From Bicyclus anynana (lineage: Eukaryota > Arthropoda > Insecta > Lepidoptera > Nymphalidae), in NCBI RefSeq assembly GCF_947172395.1, contig NC_069099.1:9305740-9369739 (forward strand): a DNA stretch of 64,000 bases, in the 5' to 3' direction. Position 1 is the first letter of the stretch, and every line of letters begins with the position of its first letter. Made by a program: the position numbers and the translations under genes. Shown in pieces: positions 23,360 through 34,702 of this stretch. The notes beneath the pieces are model-generated. The model was not told the origin of the DNA. It searched no databases and saw only the letters and a list, made by a program, of their open reading frames with translations.

Positions 23360-23425
23360 AAATGGGGTATGGAGCTTAGACCCACCACGCTGCTCCAATT
23401 GTTTATGCCAATGTCGCGTAATGGG
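23360..23425 (-). mobile_element. SINE fragment, family D
   Basis: GGGGTATGGAGCTTAGACCC followed by ACCACGCTGCTCCAATTG matches the family block. Confidence 0.5.
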
Positions 23426-24427
23426 GGCGATTGTAGCTCGAGATTATACACAGATAGCGAAGTGCGAGCACCAGCGTTTTTTTAGGCAAATGCACCAAAA
23501 ACAGCCAGTATTGCTGATAAAGTAAATTAATATTTTTGTTTTTCTGTTACAGATAAATAGTTGTAATTTATTGTCAACATTATTAAAATGAAAGAATTAA
23601 ATGTTTATTGATTATATTTTATCTTACAAAGTAAATTTTATTCATAAAATGTTGAGCACTTTTCTGATAAAAATTTTTTGCTAAGTTTTAAAAAAGTACC
23701 GTTCGTTTTAGGTTTCATACTACATTACAGCACATGTGCATTTTACTTTACATTACGGCACATGTGCGTAATGAGATACAATATTGAAATTGTTGAGTTA
23801 AGAGATACTTTACGAGCAAATGTGTTATAAAAAACATTGACAAGTTGACCTGTAAGAATGAATAACTTTGTGACATGGTTTGAGCTTTTATATTGAGTAG
23901 ATTACGAAATGGGAGTGGAAAAATCTTTTTAAAAGCCAGTTGAATTGCACAATTAAAAATCCTGGCTATGATAGCCATGTGTTGGGAATTGGTATAATCC
24001 TATCGAAATGTGAAAATGATTTTAAAAAGTCGATTTTAACTATGTGCATTAGTGCAGAACGGACAGCAGATTACACAATTGGTTCGCGATACTATTGATA
24101 CAAACCGAACAAAATATCAGAAACGAATATAGGTTTATTTTAATTGAAATATACCCTCATGTTAAGTGACGATACAGTCTAGAGTCTATACGGACTCGTG
24201 CTTAGTTAAAAATACTATTTATATCTAGATCTTGTCCAGATGACGCGATATTATATTCCGGTCTTTATTAACCTTTGTATAACTCGATAGAAGGAGTTTC
24301 GAATTCGTCTCTATCTCTCTCAATCTATAGTATTGTGTCAGACAGAGAGATCGATTACTCTGTCGAGTTTTACAAATCGTATCGTTTCAGAATGCTACTT
24401 GAGCGAAGAATTGTTTGTAATTATAAT
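23426..24427. other. No gene recognised
   Basis: AT-rich. A short duplicated piece (ACATTACRGCACATGTGC) occurs at 23723 and 23751. No exon recognised. Confidence 0.4.
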
Positions 24428-24612
24428 TTACTAGCTGACGCCCCGCAGTTTTATTCGCATCGTTCCCTTTCACGTGAGAATACATGGATAAAATATAGCC
24501 CATGAAAATCACAAATAACGTGGCTCTTTAGTGGTATAAGATTTTTTTAAATCCAAAGATTACCCCCACAATACCTCAAACTTTACCTCTTGCGCTCTTT
24601 ACATTTCTAATT
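24428..24612 (-). mobile_element. Lep1-type Helitron-like element
   Basis: On the plus strand it reads ACTAGCTGACGCCCCGCAGT at one end, that is, a CAGCTAGT terminus on the minus strand. GAATACATGGATAAAATATA, ACAAATAACGTGGCTC and CCCCCACAATACCTCAAAC follow. The outer 5' end is eroded. Confidence 0.7.
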
Positions 24613-26263
24613 TTTTCAAATGTAGTATACCCGTAGTTCTAACCTCTATATGCTCGTACGTAAAATAAATTTGAATAATTATTATCTTATTAAATACATT
24701 TTTATATGGCACACATTATTTAACTCTAGATTACTAAACTATCCTACAAGTGACGTTGTTACTAAACATTCGTAAAAAATACGACAGGCAAATAAAACGA
24801 TATAAGCCTATGAATCATAAACTTTAATTATTTAAGAAATTACAATTATTTATTCTTTGAGCTTAAGAGATCACATATTAATGCATAATACATAATACAT
24901 AATTTTGCCGTCGTCATTTTTACGATAATTTAGTAATCTAGGGTTAAATAAAATTGAATGAACACAAAAATTGCTTTGTTTTTGTGTTAGAATTAAACAA
25001 AGTCAGATACTAAGGCAAATGTTATTGAAATATAGTATTTTTTCCTCGATCCTGTTTCATATCACAAAATAAATGACAAAGAAAGAGTCCGTGAAGCAGA
25101 TTTCAGTGATAAAAGTACAAAAAGCAGACCTTTTCCATTGAATGAGACGAAGTCTTTCGACAATGTTCGCACCTTTTTATCATAAGAGCGCCTTTGTGTT
25201 TATCTATACTAATAGTTAGACATTTAAAATGATGTTGTGAATCGTTTGCAATAAGATTTTAGATTTGTCTCTAAATTAAGTACATTCAAATGTTAAAATT
25301 TAAATATTGATGAAATTTAAAATATTAAGCTGAAAGTATTAGACATAGAATCTCTAATCTGATTTACAATCATTAACTAATTTTCAATGGACAAATATAT
25401 AATTTTTTTTGACATAATATGTATGATGCGTTGCATATTAAATTATTATTTTATTGAATTCGAAACAATGTTAAAAAAAGAATACATTAAAGAACTTATC
25501 CTAATAACTATACAAATGCCCACATGGAATGGTGGCAAGAAATATTGGCTGCATTTCCGCGCTGGACATCCGAGCTGATCCTTTACGAAAAAAATGAGCC
25601 ATCCCTTATGTCACCAGTAGAGGCAAGTAACTGTTAAATACGATAAGTGGATCATATTAATTTTTACAACACTTACAGTTTGATATAGTTGTTAATACTC
25701 TTAGAGTCCTAAGTTTTGTATTAACTCTGTCAGCAAAACACCAGTTATGAATACAAATTTCTTGATTATGATAAATCTTAAATATATATATTTTTTTAAT
25801 TTTCTTAATAAAATATAGTTATTAGTACTATAATAAATAGTTAAAATTTGTGTTATCGGTGCACTATATCAGATATAAATTAAGTTCATTAAAAAGCTCG
25901 TGTTTTATGCTATTTCTTACCCTAAAAAGAAATATGATAGTAAATTTAAGGCGGTTATGCGATGAGATAAAAAATAAGGTAGTTGTATGGCATACTTAAG
26001 AGCACTATTACCAAAATATGGCCCATTCTTAGGGTTTCATTGCTTTGTGTTATAGCACACGTTTTATGAAATAACACCGACCTTATGTTTCGTTATAAAA
26101 GTTTATTATCTACACTAGAGTGGAGTTATGACGAGTGTATGACTATTTTTAATTCAACAGTTTCTTCATAAATGTAACTTTATTGGCAAAAACGTGCGTA
26201 GTGAACTTCATTACATACGAGTTGCACATCAAGGCTTGATATTCTCGTAGTTGTATAAAATTA
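24613..26263. other. No gene recognised; one short shared repeat
   Basis: Very AT-rich. The only repeat is at 25515-25580 (second copy of the 22906 block), contained in a chance 63-codon frame. Confidence 0.45.
25515..25580 (+). repeat. Short repeat shared with 22906
   Basis: ATGCCCACATGGAATGGTGG, then CAAGAAATATTGGCTGCATT and TCCGCGCTGGAC. Same strand as the first copy. Confidence 0.7.
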
Positions 26264-26532
26264 AAAAAAAAATAGCATTTTCATATGGTTTTAACTTTTT
26301 TTTTCTTTACAAGTTAGCCTTTGACTACAATCTCACCTGATAGTAAGAAATACAATCTAAGATAGAAGCGGGCTAACTTGGTAGAAAGATTTTTTAAAAC
26401 AAAAAATAATAGCATTTTATATTTATTTTTAATGCTTTATAAGTTAGCCCTTAACTACAATCTCACCTTATAGTAAGAAATGATGCAATCTAAGATAGAA
26501 GCGGGCTAACTTGGTAAAAAGATTTTTTAAAA
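26264..26532 (-). repeat. Two extra tandem copies of a SINE family B 3' end
   Basis: The block from AATAATAGCATTTTATA through ACAAGTTAGCC to GCGGGCTAACTTGGTA and GATTTTTTAAAAC occurs twice here and a third time as the end of the full SINE that follows. GGCTAAC lies at 26371, 26504 and 26637 (GGCTAAC), giving an exact 133-bp period. Confidence 0.85.
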
Positions 26533-26862
26533 CAAAAAAATAATAGCATTTTATACTTATTTTTCATGCTTTACAAGTTAGCCCTTAACTACAATCTCAC
26601 CTGATGGTAAGAAATAATGCAATCTAAGATAGAAACGGCTAACTTGTTAGGAAGAGGATGAAAATCCACACCCCTTCCGGTACACGACATTGTACTGGAT
26701 CGATTAATCGCTTAGGTACATCATTGTCGATAGGGTGCCACTAGCCACCAGACAGATCTGGACCAATTAAGAACACTTCAATCTTCCCAGCCGGGGATTG
26801 AACCCCCCGTACCTTTGTCTTGTTAATCCAACGCGCATACCACTGCGCCACGGAGGCTGCCA
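26533..26862 (-). mobile_element. tRNA-derived SINE, family B, full length
   Basis: The minus strand reads GGCAGCCTCCGTGGCGCAGT at its head and GGTTCAATCCCCGGCTGGG at the B box. It continues through the family body to the 133-bp end that is triplicated at 26264-26640. Confidence 0.85.
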
Positions 26863-26937
26863 AAATTTTAATAGAAATATAAAGTGCAAGTTATAATATC
26901 TATTCATACATGTTCAAATCTACAATTTTAAGAGGAT

Positions 26938-27120
26938 GTTAAGAATATTTAGAAAAATTACGAGATCAAACCGAGCGAGCAAAAAACGGAATTCAAGGTG
27001 AGAAAGAAATTAAGACCGCTTTAAAACACTCACCCGTTTCTTGATCTCTCCCTTGAGAGAGCTTCAGAGATCAAAGGGAAACTTCAAGAGACTATCTCAG
27101 AAAGTACTCCAAGACAACAC
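26938..27120 (+). other. Coding-like patch, unidentified
   Basis: The plus strand reads EYLEKLRDQTERAKNGIQGE and then KEIKTALKHSPVS before a stop. A shifted frame continues with RELQRSKGNFKRLSQK. The base composition is less AT-rich than the flanks and the residues look protein-like. It may be a broken transposon gag or a host pseudo-exon. No domain recognised. Confidence 0.2.
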
Positions 27121-27386
27121 TTCAACAAAAAAACTGTTCTTAGGGTCTCCAGCACAAAACTTTGAAATTATATTTTGATGATATATTATGTATATATCAT
27201 CCAAATATAATTTATATGATGATTTGATTATGTAGTAGTATACAACAATACATAAAAACGAGCAGTTTTTGTATATTATATATAAAAAAAACCATTATAT
27301 ATTATTTGTGTAGTAACCTCCACGATTTGTTTAATAACTAACACTAATCTGATTTGTTTAATTTTCATTATTTAAATGACTATTAG

Positions 27387-27697
27387 AGAGCCGTGATAGC
27401 CCAGTGGATATGATCTCTGCCTCAGATTCCGGAGGGTGTGGGTTCGAATCCGGTCCGGGGCATGCACTTCTAACTTTTCAGTTGTCTGCATTTTAAGAAA
27501 TTAAATATCACGTGTTTTAATCGGTGAAGGAAAACATCGTGAGGAAACCTGCATACCAGAGAATTATCTTAATTCTCTGCGTGTGTGAAGTCTGCCAATC
27601 CGCATTGGGCCAGCGTGGTGGACTATTGGCCTTATCCCTCTAATTCTGAGAGGAGACTCGAGCTCAGCAGTGAGCCGAATATGGGTTAATGACAACG
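27387..27697 (+). mobile_element. tRNA-derived SINE, family A, best full-length copy
   Basis: Head: GCCGTGATAGCCCAGTGGAT (A box region), then GATTCCGGAGGGTGTGGGTT and CGAATCCGGTCC (B box GGTTCGAATCC). Body: CACTTCTAACTTTTCAGTTG, AAATATCACGTGTTTTAATC and CGTGAGGAAACCTGCATACC. Tail: CAATCCGCATTGGGCCAGCG, GACTCGAGCTCAGCAGTGAG and a degenerate TTAATGACAACGATT end. Length about 310 bp. Used here as the reference for the family. Confidence 0.93.
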
Positions 27698-28594
27698 ATT
27701 ACTCCTAACAACAGCACACACTTTACTTCTTTATTATATTTGCATAAATAATGATATGAATTACGCTTTAATAAAATATTTTCTTTTCATTTATGAAACT
27801 ATACATATTTCACAGAAGTTTTAATATTCGGAACTGTGCCAAATTTGTATCAGGTATCAGTAACAACCCTCGTTCAGTAAAATACGGCGATTGAAAACAT
27901 GCCAAAATATACGAATGAAATTCTTTTATGTATTTAAATTTACGAGCTTAAAATAATAGTATAAATCGAATGTACCTACGCACGCGTGCACTGAATTGGC
28001 GATTTAAGAATAATTAAAAAAAAATATATATTGTTAGTCTATCTTCTCAGACTAATATAGGAAAGTTTACCATCAGGCGATGCTTCTGCGCTCGCCCAAA
28101 CCCCCCGGTGATGCCGCTGAGGTCCCATAAGGAGTCTACGGCACTTACACAATCAGAAAAAAAAAATCTAGGAAAGTACTTACTCGTACCTTTGCCTTTT
28201 TTAACTTGCCTATATTAGAAAATACACAAAACAAAAATAAACAATTAGATTTCATAAAATTATTTTAAAAAAACACAGGTAAAACTCACGTGACACAGCG
28301 TTACAATATGACTAGTTTCAAACCCCGGTTTAGCCGTGTTTTATTATAGTTTAATTCTGAAATGAATTAAATTAATTTTGGTATGTACTCATAATCAAAG
28401 TTTTAGCACGCTATGAGATCATGGACTATGACGTCACAACTGTCAAACGACACTTCGCATACTTGGTGAAAAATAAAGTCACTTTTCAATTGGACCTATT
28501 AATGAATTTCCTGGAGATTTTACACACTTTTTAATAACTAAAATTCATAATTCAAACTGACTAAATAAAAAAAAAGTATTGTTGTAAGTATGAC
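27698..28594. other. No gene recognised; GC-richer unidentified block
   Basis: 28040-28150 (CATCAGGCGATGCTTCTGCG, CCCGGTGATGCCGCTGAGGT) is GC-richer and ends in an A tract, possibly a retroposed fragment. The rest is AT-rich. Confidence 0.4.
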
Positions 28595-28775
28595 TCATCA
28601 TTATCAACCTATATTCGGCTCACTGCTAAGCTCGAGTCTCCTCTCAGAATGAAAGGGGCTAGGCCAATAGTCCACCACCCTAGCCCAATGCGGATTGGCA
28701 GACTACACACACGCAGAGAATTAGGAAAATTCTCTGGTATGCAGGTTTCCTCACGATGTTTTCCTTCACCGTTGA
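28595..28775 (-). mobile_element. tRNA-derived SINE, family A, tRNA head missing
   Basis: TATTCGGCTCACTGCTAAGC, CCAATGCGGATTGGCAGACT and GGTTTCCTCACGATGTTTTC are present. It stops at CCTTCACCG, so the head half is lost. Confidence 0.88.
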
Positions 28776-30501
28776 AGGATGAAAAAGGAATAATAAATAT
28801 TGTTATTGAGTATGATTAAGGAATAACTGGCCTAAATTTAAATCACTTAAATTCTCCCCCTATTTTCGAAAATGAGATATCAGTTTGTACTTAAAGCAAG
28901 TGCCCACTTTACTGATTCTGTAAAAGAACCAGTGCTATGAACGTCTCTATCTTCCGATGGAATATTGAATTTCACCTCGTGCGATCCATATTGCAATAGC
29001 GAAACGGAAAAATACTTCTTCAATAGTGCAACGTTTGGGACGCAGTCATGTATGCACTTACGTACAATGTGATAAAATTTCAAGCCGTTGTCGTGAATCT
29101 GGCTTGACGCCAGTTAACACGGTAGTTGATTCTTGTCAAATTTTGTAACTTTTTATTTACAGTACAATATTATTGTTTTTCACGACTGTAGGTACACTAT
29201 AATAAACGTGAAAACGTTTTAAAGATCTATTTAACGGCAAATTTATTTAGCAAAATACTGTAATCTGTTTTTGTTCACCAGTAGATGGTAGTAAGGTGAG
29301 TGGTGTGGCGGAGTGGTGGTAGCGAATCAATCAGTTAATTTTTAACACTTTTCTTGATATTTAAATCAAATGAAGGAGAAGGAAAAGTAAAATGATGTCA
29401 AACAAATAAAACTGGCGGATTCTTGATTTACTTGATGAGAACTTTTTTATCTGTTTAAATCAATATTATATTTAATATACTTTTCTAGGAAAGTAAATTA
29501 AATATATGTATGTTGTCAATGTCCAAGCATATTTTTTTTCAAAGGTGAATTTCCAAAAATAAACCCTCCAAAAGCCTTAAAGTTTGAAGTCACCTACCAT
29601 ACTAAATAGTAGTTCTATAGTAGTAGTAGGTGCATGTGCTGACAAACTTTCAACTGTTGATGTGAAATATCTATAGCCGCACGTAAAAAGGATTTCTGGC
29701 GTGGCGACGGATGCCATGGCGACGTGTCGCCACGCTATATGATGGTACATATATACAGTCTATATGCACTAGTGTGTACGGTGTGGCGACGCGTCGCCAT
29801 GCGCAAGCGACTGAGATTCTCTCCCACTCGATTAGGCGTTAAGCCATCTTTCTCGCTACACTGAGCTCTGATACCTATAGTGTATACTTCGTAGTGTATA
29901 TATCGTAGTGTATGTTGTTTACTACAGTACACATAAACTGTGTTTTACTTGAAAATTAATTATTTTTCTGATAATAAAATGTTTGACCGTGATAATTTAG
30001 AGAGTGAGATATTTCACATCTGCCAGGCGTCCCGTGACGGCTCACATTTTTTGTAAAATGAAGAAGATCTGGCCGCACAGGCGTTCATCAGTTTCCTACA
30101 CACTTTTATTTGATGACTAAGTATAATACTATAATATTTTATTAAAACCTACTACACTGGCTGAGTGTTAATCAACTCTTCAAGAAGTAATCGAGTTGCG
30201 AAGCCAATGTAATTGGAATGTTTAATTCATTTCAATGGAATTAGCATGTCATGAATTTTCAGCACTCTTTATTTTAATGAATCCAGTAGTTTTCTTTTAT
30301 TCTTACGGGATTTAAATTTCTGATTGGCGAACTATAATTTGTTGAAAAAACCCCGTTACATTTGTAATTTATATTACAACTTAAGTGCATTTGTTATAAT
30401 TTTTCCAAATACAATTTTTTTATAAAATTAATCAAAATATTTTACAGATAAAATTAATCAAAGTTTTCAATAGATGAGTCATAGAAAGCATTACCTAGGT
30501 T
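28776..30501. other. No gene recognised; CpG-rich palindromes
   Basis: 29699-29799 holds GTCGCCA-type palindromes described separately. The 65- to 67-codon minus-strand frames here show no domain. Confidence 0.45.
29699..29799. repeat. Paired CpG-rich palindromes
   Basis: TGGCGACGTGTCGCCA (29717-29732) and the perfect palindrome TGGCGACGCGTCGCCA (29784-29799) lie 67 bp apart. GCGTGGCGAC/GTCGCCACGC (29699-29708/29726-29735) adds a wider stem. Confidence 0.9.
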
Positions 30502-30541
30502 AATATCAATATCGAATGAAAGGTCATTCGATATTGATATT
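30502..30541. repeat. Perfect 18-bp hairpin with 4-nt loop
   Basis: AATATCAATATCGAATGA, loop AAGG, and its exact complement. No mismatch in the stem. Confidence 0.95.
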
Positions 30542-30711
30542 GTAACAAACAAGAAGCAAGATATATGCTGTAGCTGTGAAAATCACATGAAAATTCGTAT
30601 AATAAATCAGATCAACGTGAACAAACAGAAAAGAAATCTGAAATCGTTTTTTTTAATATCTCCTTTATTTTTGTATTTTTGCTTCCCGATTCGCAAACTC
30701 AATTTATCCAT

Positions 30712-30990
30712 ACTAATATTGTAAATGACAAACAAAAAGACAGACACACACACTTGAGAGTGCCTGTCTTTCACAGCAAAACGGAGCGACGAATTGACGT
30801 GATTTTTTAAATGTAGGTAGTTGAAAGGATGGAGAGTGACATAGGCTACTTTTTGTCTCTTTCTAACCCCCCACTTCCCTAAAATTAGAGGTGGAAGTTT
30901 AAAGTTTGTATGGTGTATTTGTAGGTGGGAGTAGAATAGGATAGGGGTAGGGAATGAGACAATGCGAAGCTTAACAGGGTCCTCTATTTC
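30712..30990 (+). mobile_element. Helitron-like element, diverged
   Basis: It begins TCCATACTAATATTGTAAAT with a GACA-type microsatellite, then GACGTGATTTTTTAAATG and GGAGAGTGACATAGGCTACT. It ends ambiguously near GCGAAGCTTAACAGGG. Confidence 0.55.
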
Positions 30991-31035
30991 AAAATATATA
31001 CCTTATTTTCTTTTTATATAGCCATTATTATCATC

Positions 31036-31134
31036 ATTATCAGCCTATTTTAACGGCCCACTACAAGGCGAGGCTTCTTTTTTTATAGGAGAGGGGATAT
31101 GGAGCTAAACCCACCACACTGCTCCAATACGGGT
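31036..31134 (-). mobile_element. SINE fragment, family D
   Basis: CAGCCTATTTTAACGGCCCA, CTACAAGGCGAGGCTTC and ACCACACTGCTCCAATACG match the family D 3' half. Confidence 0.6.
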
Positions 31135-31356
31135 TTGATTTATAATTTCCTGTGATAAATCATTTAAGTACCAATATAATACGCAAGATTTTTTTTTCAA
31201 ATAAGTTACTTACCTATTCTTCGAATTGTTAGTTAAGTTGAAAAGTCAATTGAGAAACCAGCGTTCAGTTCGTTTGAATCGAAGCATTTAATTAACTTCC
31301 ACAATTACTGTAGAACTGTAGATGTTGCGTTTTGAATGTTTTAAAACTTAATTTTT

Positions 31357-31870
31357 ACCCCACTGCAAGGTTATGTTTTTCGCGCGTATCTTGTATGTAT
31401 ATATGTATGTTATATTCTCTATGACCTCATATCTTCCAAAACGATCTACACAATTAATATATCGTTAGATTCATATTAACTCAAGTGTTCTTATATAGGT
31501 AAAATTTAAAAAAGAACAAAATCGTAAAATTAAATATTTTTTTAGGGTACCTCCCCTACATGTAAAGTGGGGATGATTTTTTTTTATTTGTTTATCTTAT
31601 AGTATGGGGTATAGCGGATAGGTCTTTAAGAGATATGAGGGGTCTTTCTTCTACCATTATTTTTCGATTTAGGGATCCATTTGTAAAATATTAAGCTTTA
31701 AAGAGCTTATTTTTGTAAGAGTAAGGTGTCCCCACCCTCTACCGGCTAAACGGTTGTTTATGGTTACGTAAATTTTTTTTGGTTTCTTCCCGACATGTAA
31801 AGTAAGGATGAATTTTTTGTCGTCTATCCTATGGTGTGGGGTATGGTTATTGGTATTTTTATGCTTTACA
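31357..31870 (+). repeat. Unclassified repeat block
   Basis: TTTACCCCACTGCAAGGTTA with a GTAT run resembles 10440. ACCTCCCCTACATGTAAAGT at 31551 has an inverted relative at 49346. No coding sequence. Confidence 0.45.
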
Positions 31871-32800
31871 TAAAGGAATAATGTGATAACTTACTCTACT
31901 GAACCCTTTAAGTAAGACACGCACTTGGGCGGTTTTTATTAAATAATTTATTTATATTTACCCTGAATGTTTTTATTACGTATATATTATTAGATGCACA
32001 CAACTATAGGAAGTTTCCTTTAAATTAATCACAACGTAGTTCATTCATAGATTAGGTACAGATTGCTAATAATTTATTCCTAAGCGTTAAATTAAATAAA
32101 TTGCAGCATGACTGATTTTGGCTGATAATAAGTGTGGTAAAAATAGACGATTATTTTTCAAAAAATTAAAAAAAATATATATGTTGCAGTTTCTAGTATA
32201 CGTTTAGTTCGTTGCTTTCGCATGACTATTTAATAAGAAAACACAAAATGGCGGGTTCACACGCACTAGAAACCACACACTCGTACTGTATATAACTTAT
32301 TTATGAATGCAAAGGGTGAGTTTATGAGTGCCGTGAACTAAACACATTTGAAAAGTGTAATGGAATGAAATACTTTTGTATATAAAATTATAAAAGAAAA
32401 CTTTAAAATTTGTTTTAGGCCTGTACGGGACCACGGAACCAGATGCCGCAGGTAAACTTCTATGATTTCGTTTATTAAAGTTAGACAAAAGTTACTGTGT
32501 CAAACAGTATACTAATACAATATATATGAGTTACAGTATACTAAAACAGTATATAACAGTAACTTGTACCTGTATACTGAATATGTTATGCATGCAAGAA
32601 GGTAAACAAAATTAAAGATTATCTTATTATTTTTAGTAAATATAAATGATGCTTTCTTTAGGGTTTTATATTAGTATTATTCGAAATTTTGTGTTGCGTC
32701 ATTTGGTTTTATATTTGAGCTATATATATTTAAACTTAACTACTAGTTGTCTCTAATTTATAACTTAGAGAATCGCGTGTCCTTATATCTACATTAAAAA
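31871..32800. other. No gene recognised
   Basis: AT-rich, with the short direct repeat ATACTAA.ACAGTATA near 32505-32555. Confidence 0.4.
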
Positions 32801-32804
32801 TCAA

Positions 32805-33260
32805 GAGTATACCAAATCAAAAAGTAAAACATAGTCAAGTTAAGAGTGACTCGTAAGCTGCATCTTTGTTATAGTAACTATTATCTACGTGATACTTTAA
32901 ACGAGTATACCCTTACCCTGTCAGCCGATAGACGTCCACTGCTGGACATAGGCCTCTTGCATGGACCTCCAAGCGCAACGGTCTCGTGCCGCCAGCATCC
33001 AGCGGCGCCCTACAACTAGTGGGGGGTCGACCAAACTGCGCTTTCTGGTGCAGGGTTGCCATTCCAGCATCTTGGAGCCCCAAAATCTATCGACTCTTCG
33101 AACTATGTGGCCTGCCCATTGAAACTTCAGCTTCGCCACTCGCTGAGCGTGATTGAATATACGAGTATACCAACTAGTAAACTAAAACATAGTGAAGTCA
33201 AGAGTAAATACCCGTAAGCTACATCTTTGCTTTGTTTCTCTATCGTATCTACTCGTAATT
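32805..33260. repeat. Diverged ~90-bp direct duplication flanking an RTE insertion
   Basis: GAGTATACCAA, TAAAACATAGTCAAGTTAAG and GTAAGCTGCATCTTTG (32808-32875) recur as GAGTATACCAA, TAAAACATAGTGAAGTCAAG and GTAAGCTACATCTTTG (33163-33228). The RTE copy lies between the two. Confidence 0.7.
32912..33160 (-). mobile_element. RTE-type LINE 3' fragment with 11-bp target duplication
   Basis: On the minus strand the frame reads AKLKFQWAGHIVRR through LEWQPCTRKRSLVDPP to EAYVQQWTSIG, the RTE C-terminus. ACGAGTATACC flanks it at 32901-32911 and 33161-33171. The tail is short. An internal deletion removes the GRPPTRWTDDIKRV part. Confidence 0.9.
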
Positions 33261-34023
33261 TGTAAGCGATTGCCTAAATTTTAATGGTAATTGAAAACAA
33301 TTCAACGCGCTAAATGTCTCTCTCAATTATAAAGTATGTAGTTCTCTATGTAAGTCTAGTAAGAGGCTTTAAAAAAGTCAACTAAAAATGAATCTTCGAC
33401 ATTGAAGCTTCGTTTCCATTCCGTTAGACATATACAATTCCTGACTGATTAAAACCAACGATGTAGTAATATAAAATATAATAAATATAACCATAAAAAT
33501 ACATTAAAGGTGTAAAATCGTTTTTAAAATATCCGACATCAAAACAGTTTTTCTGCTCCGTGTTCTTAAAGTGCACTTAAAATGGCAGAACAGTTATGTA
33601 AAAATGGCAAAACAATTTAATTCAAACACTTGAAAAACGTTTATGTTGTTAAAAGCGTCACAAATGCTGGCAGTTTGAGTACTACGCTGCGGAAAAAATT
33701 TGGAATTGCATTTATATTTTCCCTTGATTCCATTTTTGTGTAGTTGTCTAAATACACTAAAGAAACAAAAGAACTTGTTCTCACTGCAGAGAGTTCTTGT
33801 ATCTTTTGCCAAGTTGCTACTCTGTATTTTGGTCTGTTTTTTTCATTTATTTATATACTTTATTGCACAAAAGAAAAACAACCACAAAGAAAACAGAAGT
33901 AAACATAGAAAACAAGTAGGTATGTGCAAAGTCGGTATATTGCTTATAGCGATATCTGCTAGACAACCTTTGGATAGAGGAATTAATTAAATTAAAATGC
34001 GGAACAGTGCAAAATATATTATA
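33261..34023. other. No gene recognised
   Basis: Short frames on both strands (33594-33812, 33700-33990) show no domain and have AT-driven composition. Confidence 0.45.
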
Positions 34024-34171
34024 ATTGTCCCATATTCGGCTTTCGAGATTTAAGTACACTTGTAAGTAGCTCCGCTACGCGTCAATCCATTCGCACATAG
34101 TTTAGCTCCATAAGAAAGAAAGAGATAGCATGTTCCCCACTTTCTTACAGGCGTCCGGTATAGCTGTCATT
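34024..34171 (+). repeat. DIRS left inverted terminal repeat
   Basis: The repeat is 148 bp. Its inner 127 bp (34045-34171, starting GAGATTTAAGTACACTTG) are identical, in reverse complement, to 38712-38838. The outer 20 bp differ by a short patch (CTTTCGAG here, CGAAGAG on the right). Confidence 0.95.
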
Positions 34172-34327
34172 CGTTTTCGTGCGCGCGCGACTATCGCATG
34201 TAGTTGAAATTAAATAAATTTCTCGTGTTTTTTTTCTGGTTATTACTTAACTTATTTTATCTAACAAAGAATACGGATAAAAAGTGGAAAGGCTGTGTAA
34301 GAAAATATGAAGAAAAATTAGGACGCC

Positions 34328-34609
34328 AGTGTTATGAATTCATTACAATTCATAATGCGAGGGTATGTAACAAAACCTTTGAAAATTAATTCTTCTTTAT
34401 TAGTGTCGGCTGCATAATAATTTCATCTCTGATCTAATACGTGATATTAGACCGTAGAAAACAAGCTTAGTGTTATGAATTCATTACAGTTCATACAGCG
34501 AGGGTATGTAACAAAAACCTGTAAAAAATATTTTTTTCTTTATTAGTGTCGGCTGAATAATAACATCTCTGATCTAATACGTGATATTAGACTGTAGAAA
34601 GCAAGCTTC
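34328..34609 (+). repeat. 141-bp tandem duplication in the DIRS 5' region
   Basis: AGTGTTATGAATTCATTACA begins at 34328 and again at 34469. GCGAGGGTATGTAACAAAA, TTATTAGTGTCGGCTG and CTAATACGTGATATTAGAC follow in both. The copies differ at several positions. A short version of GAGATATT lies just downstream, near 34620 and 34660. Confidence 0.85.
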
Positions 34610-34702
34610 GAGTCAATACGAGATATTGACCAACAGCAATATAAAAAGAGTTAATACGAGATATTAACCGTTCCTTTATTTTCCATCTTAAATGATCTAA
34701 TT

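Noticed and set aside
27387..27460. Functional tRNA gene
   Set aside because: A and B boxes are present but the cloverleaf is incomplete and the sequence continues as a SINE.
33700..33990. 96-codon hydrophobic frame
   Set aside because: Phe/Leu/Ile-rich composition expected from AT-rich DNA; no context for a gene.
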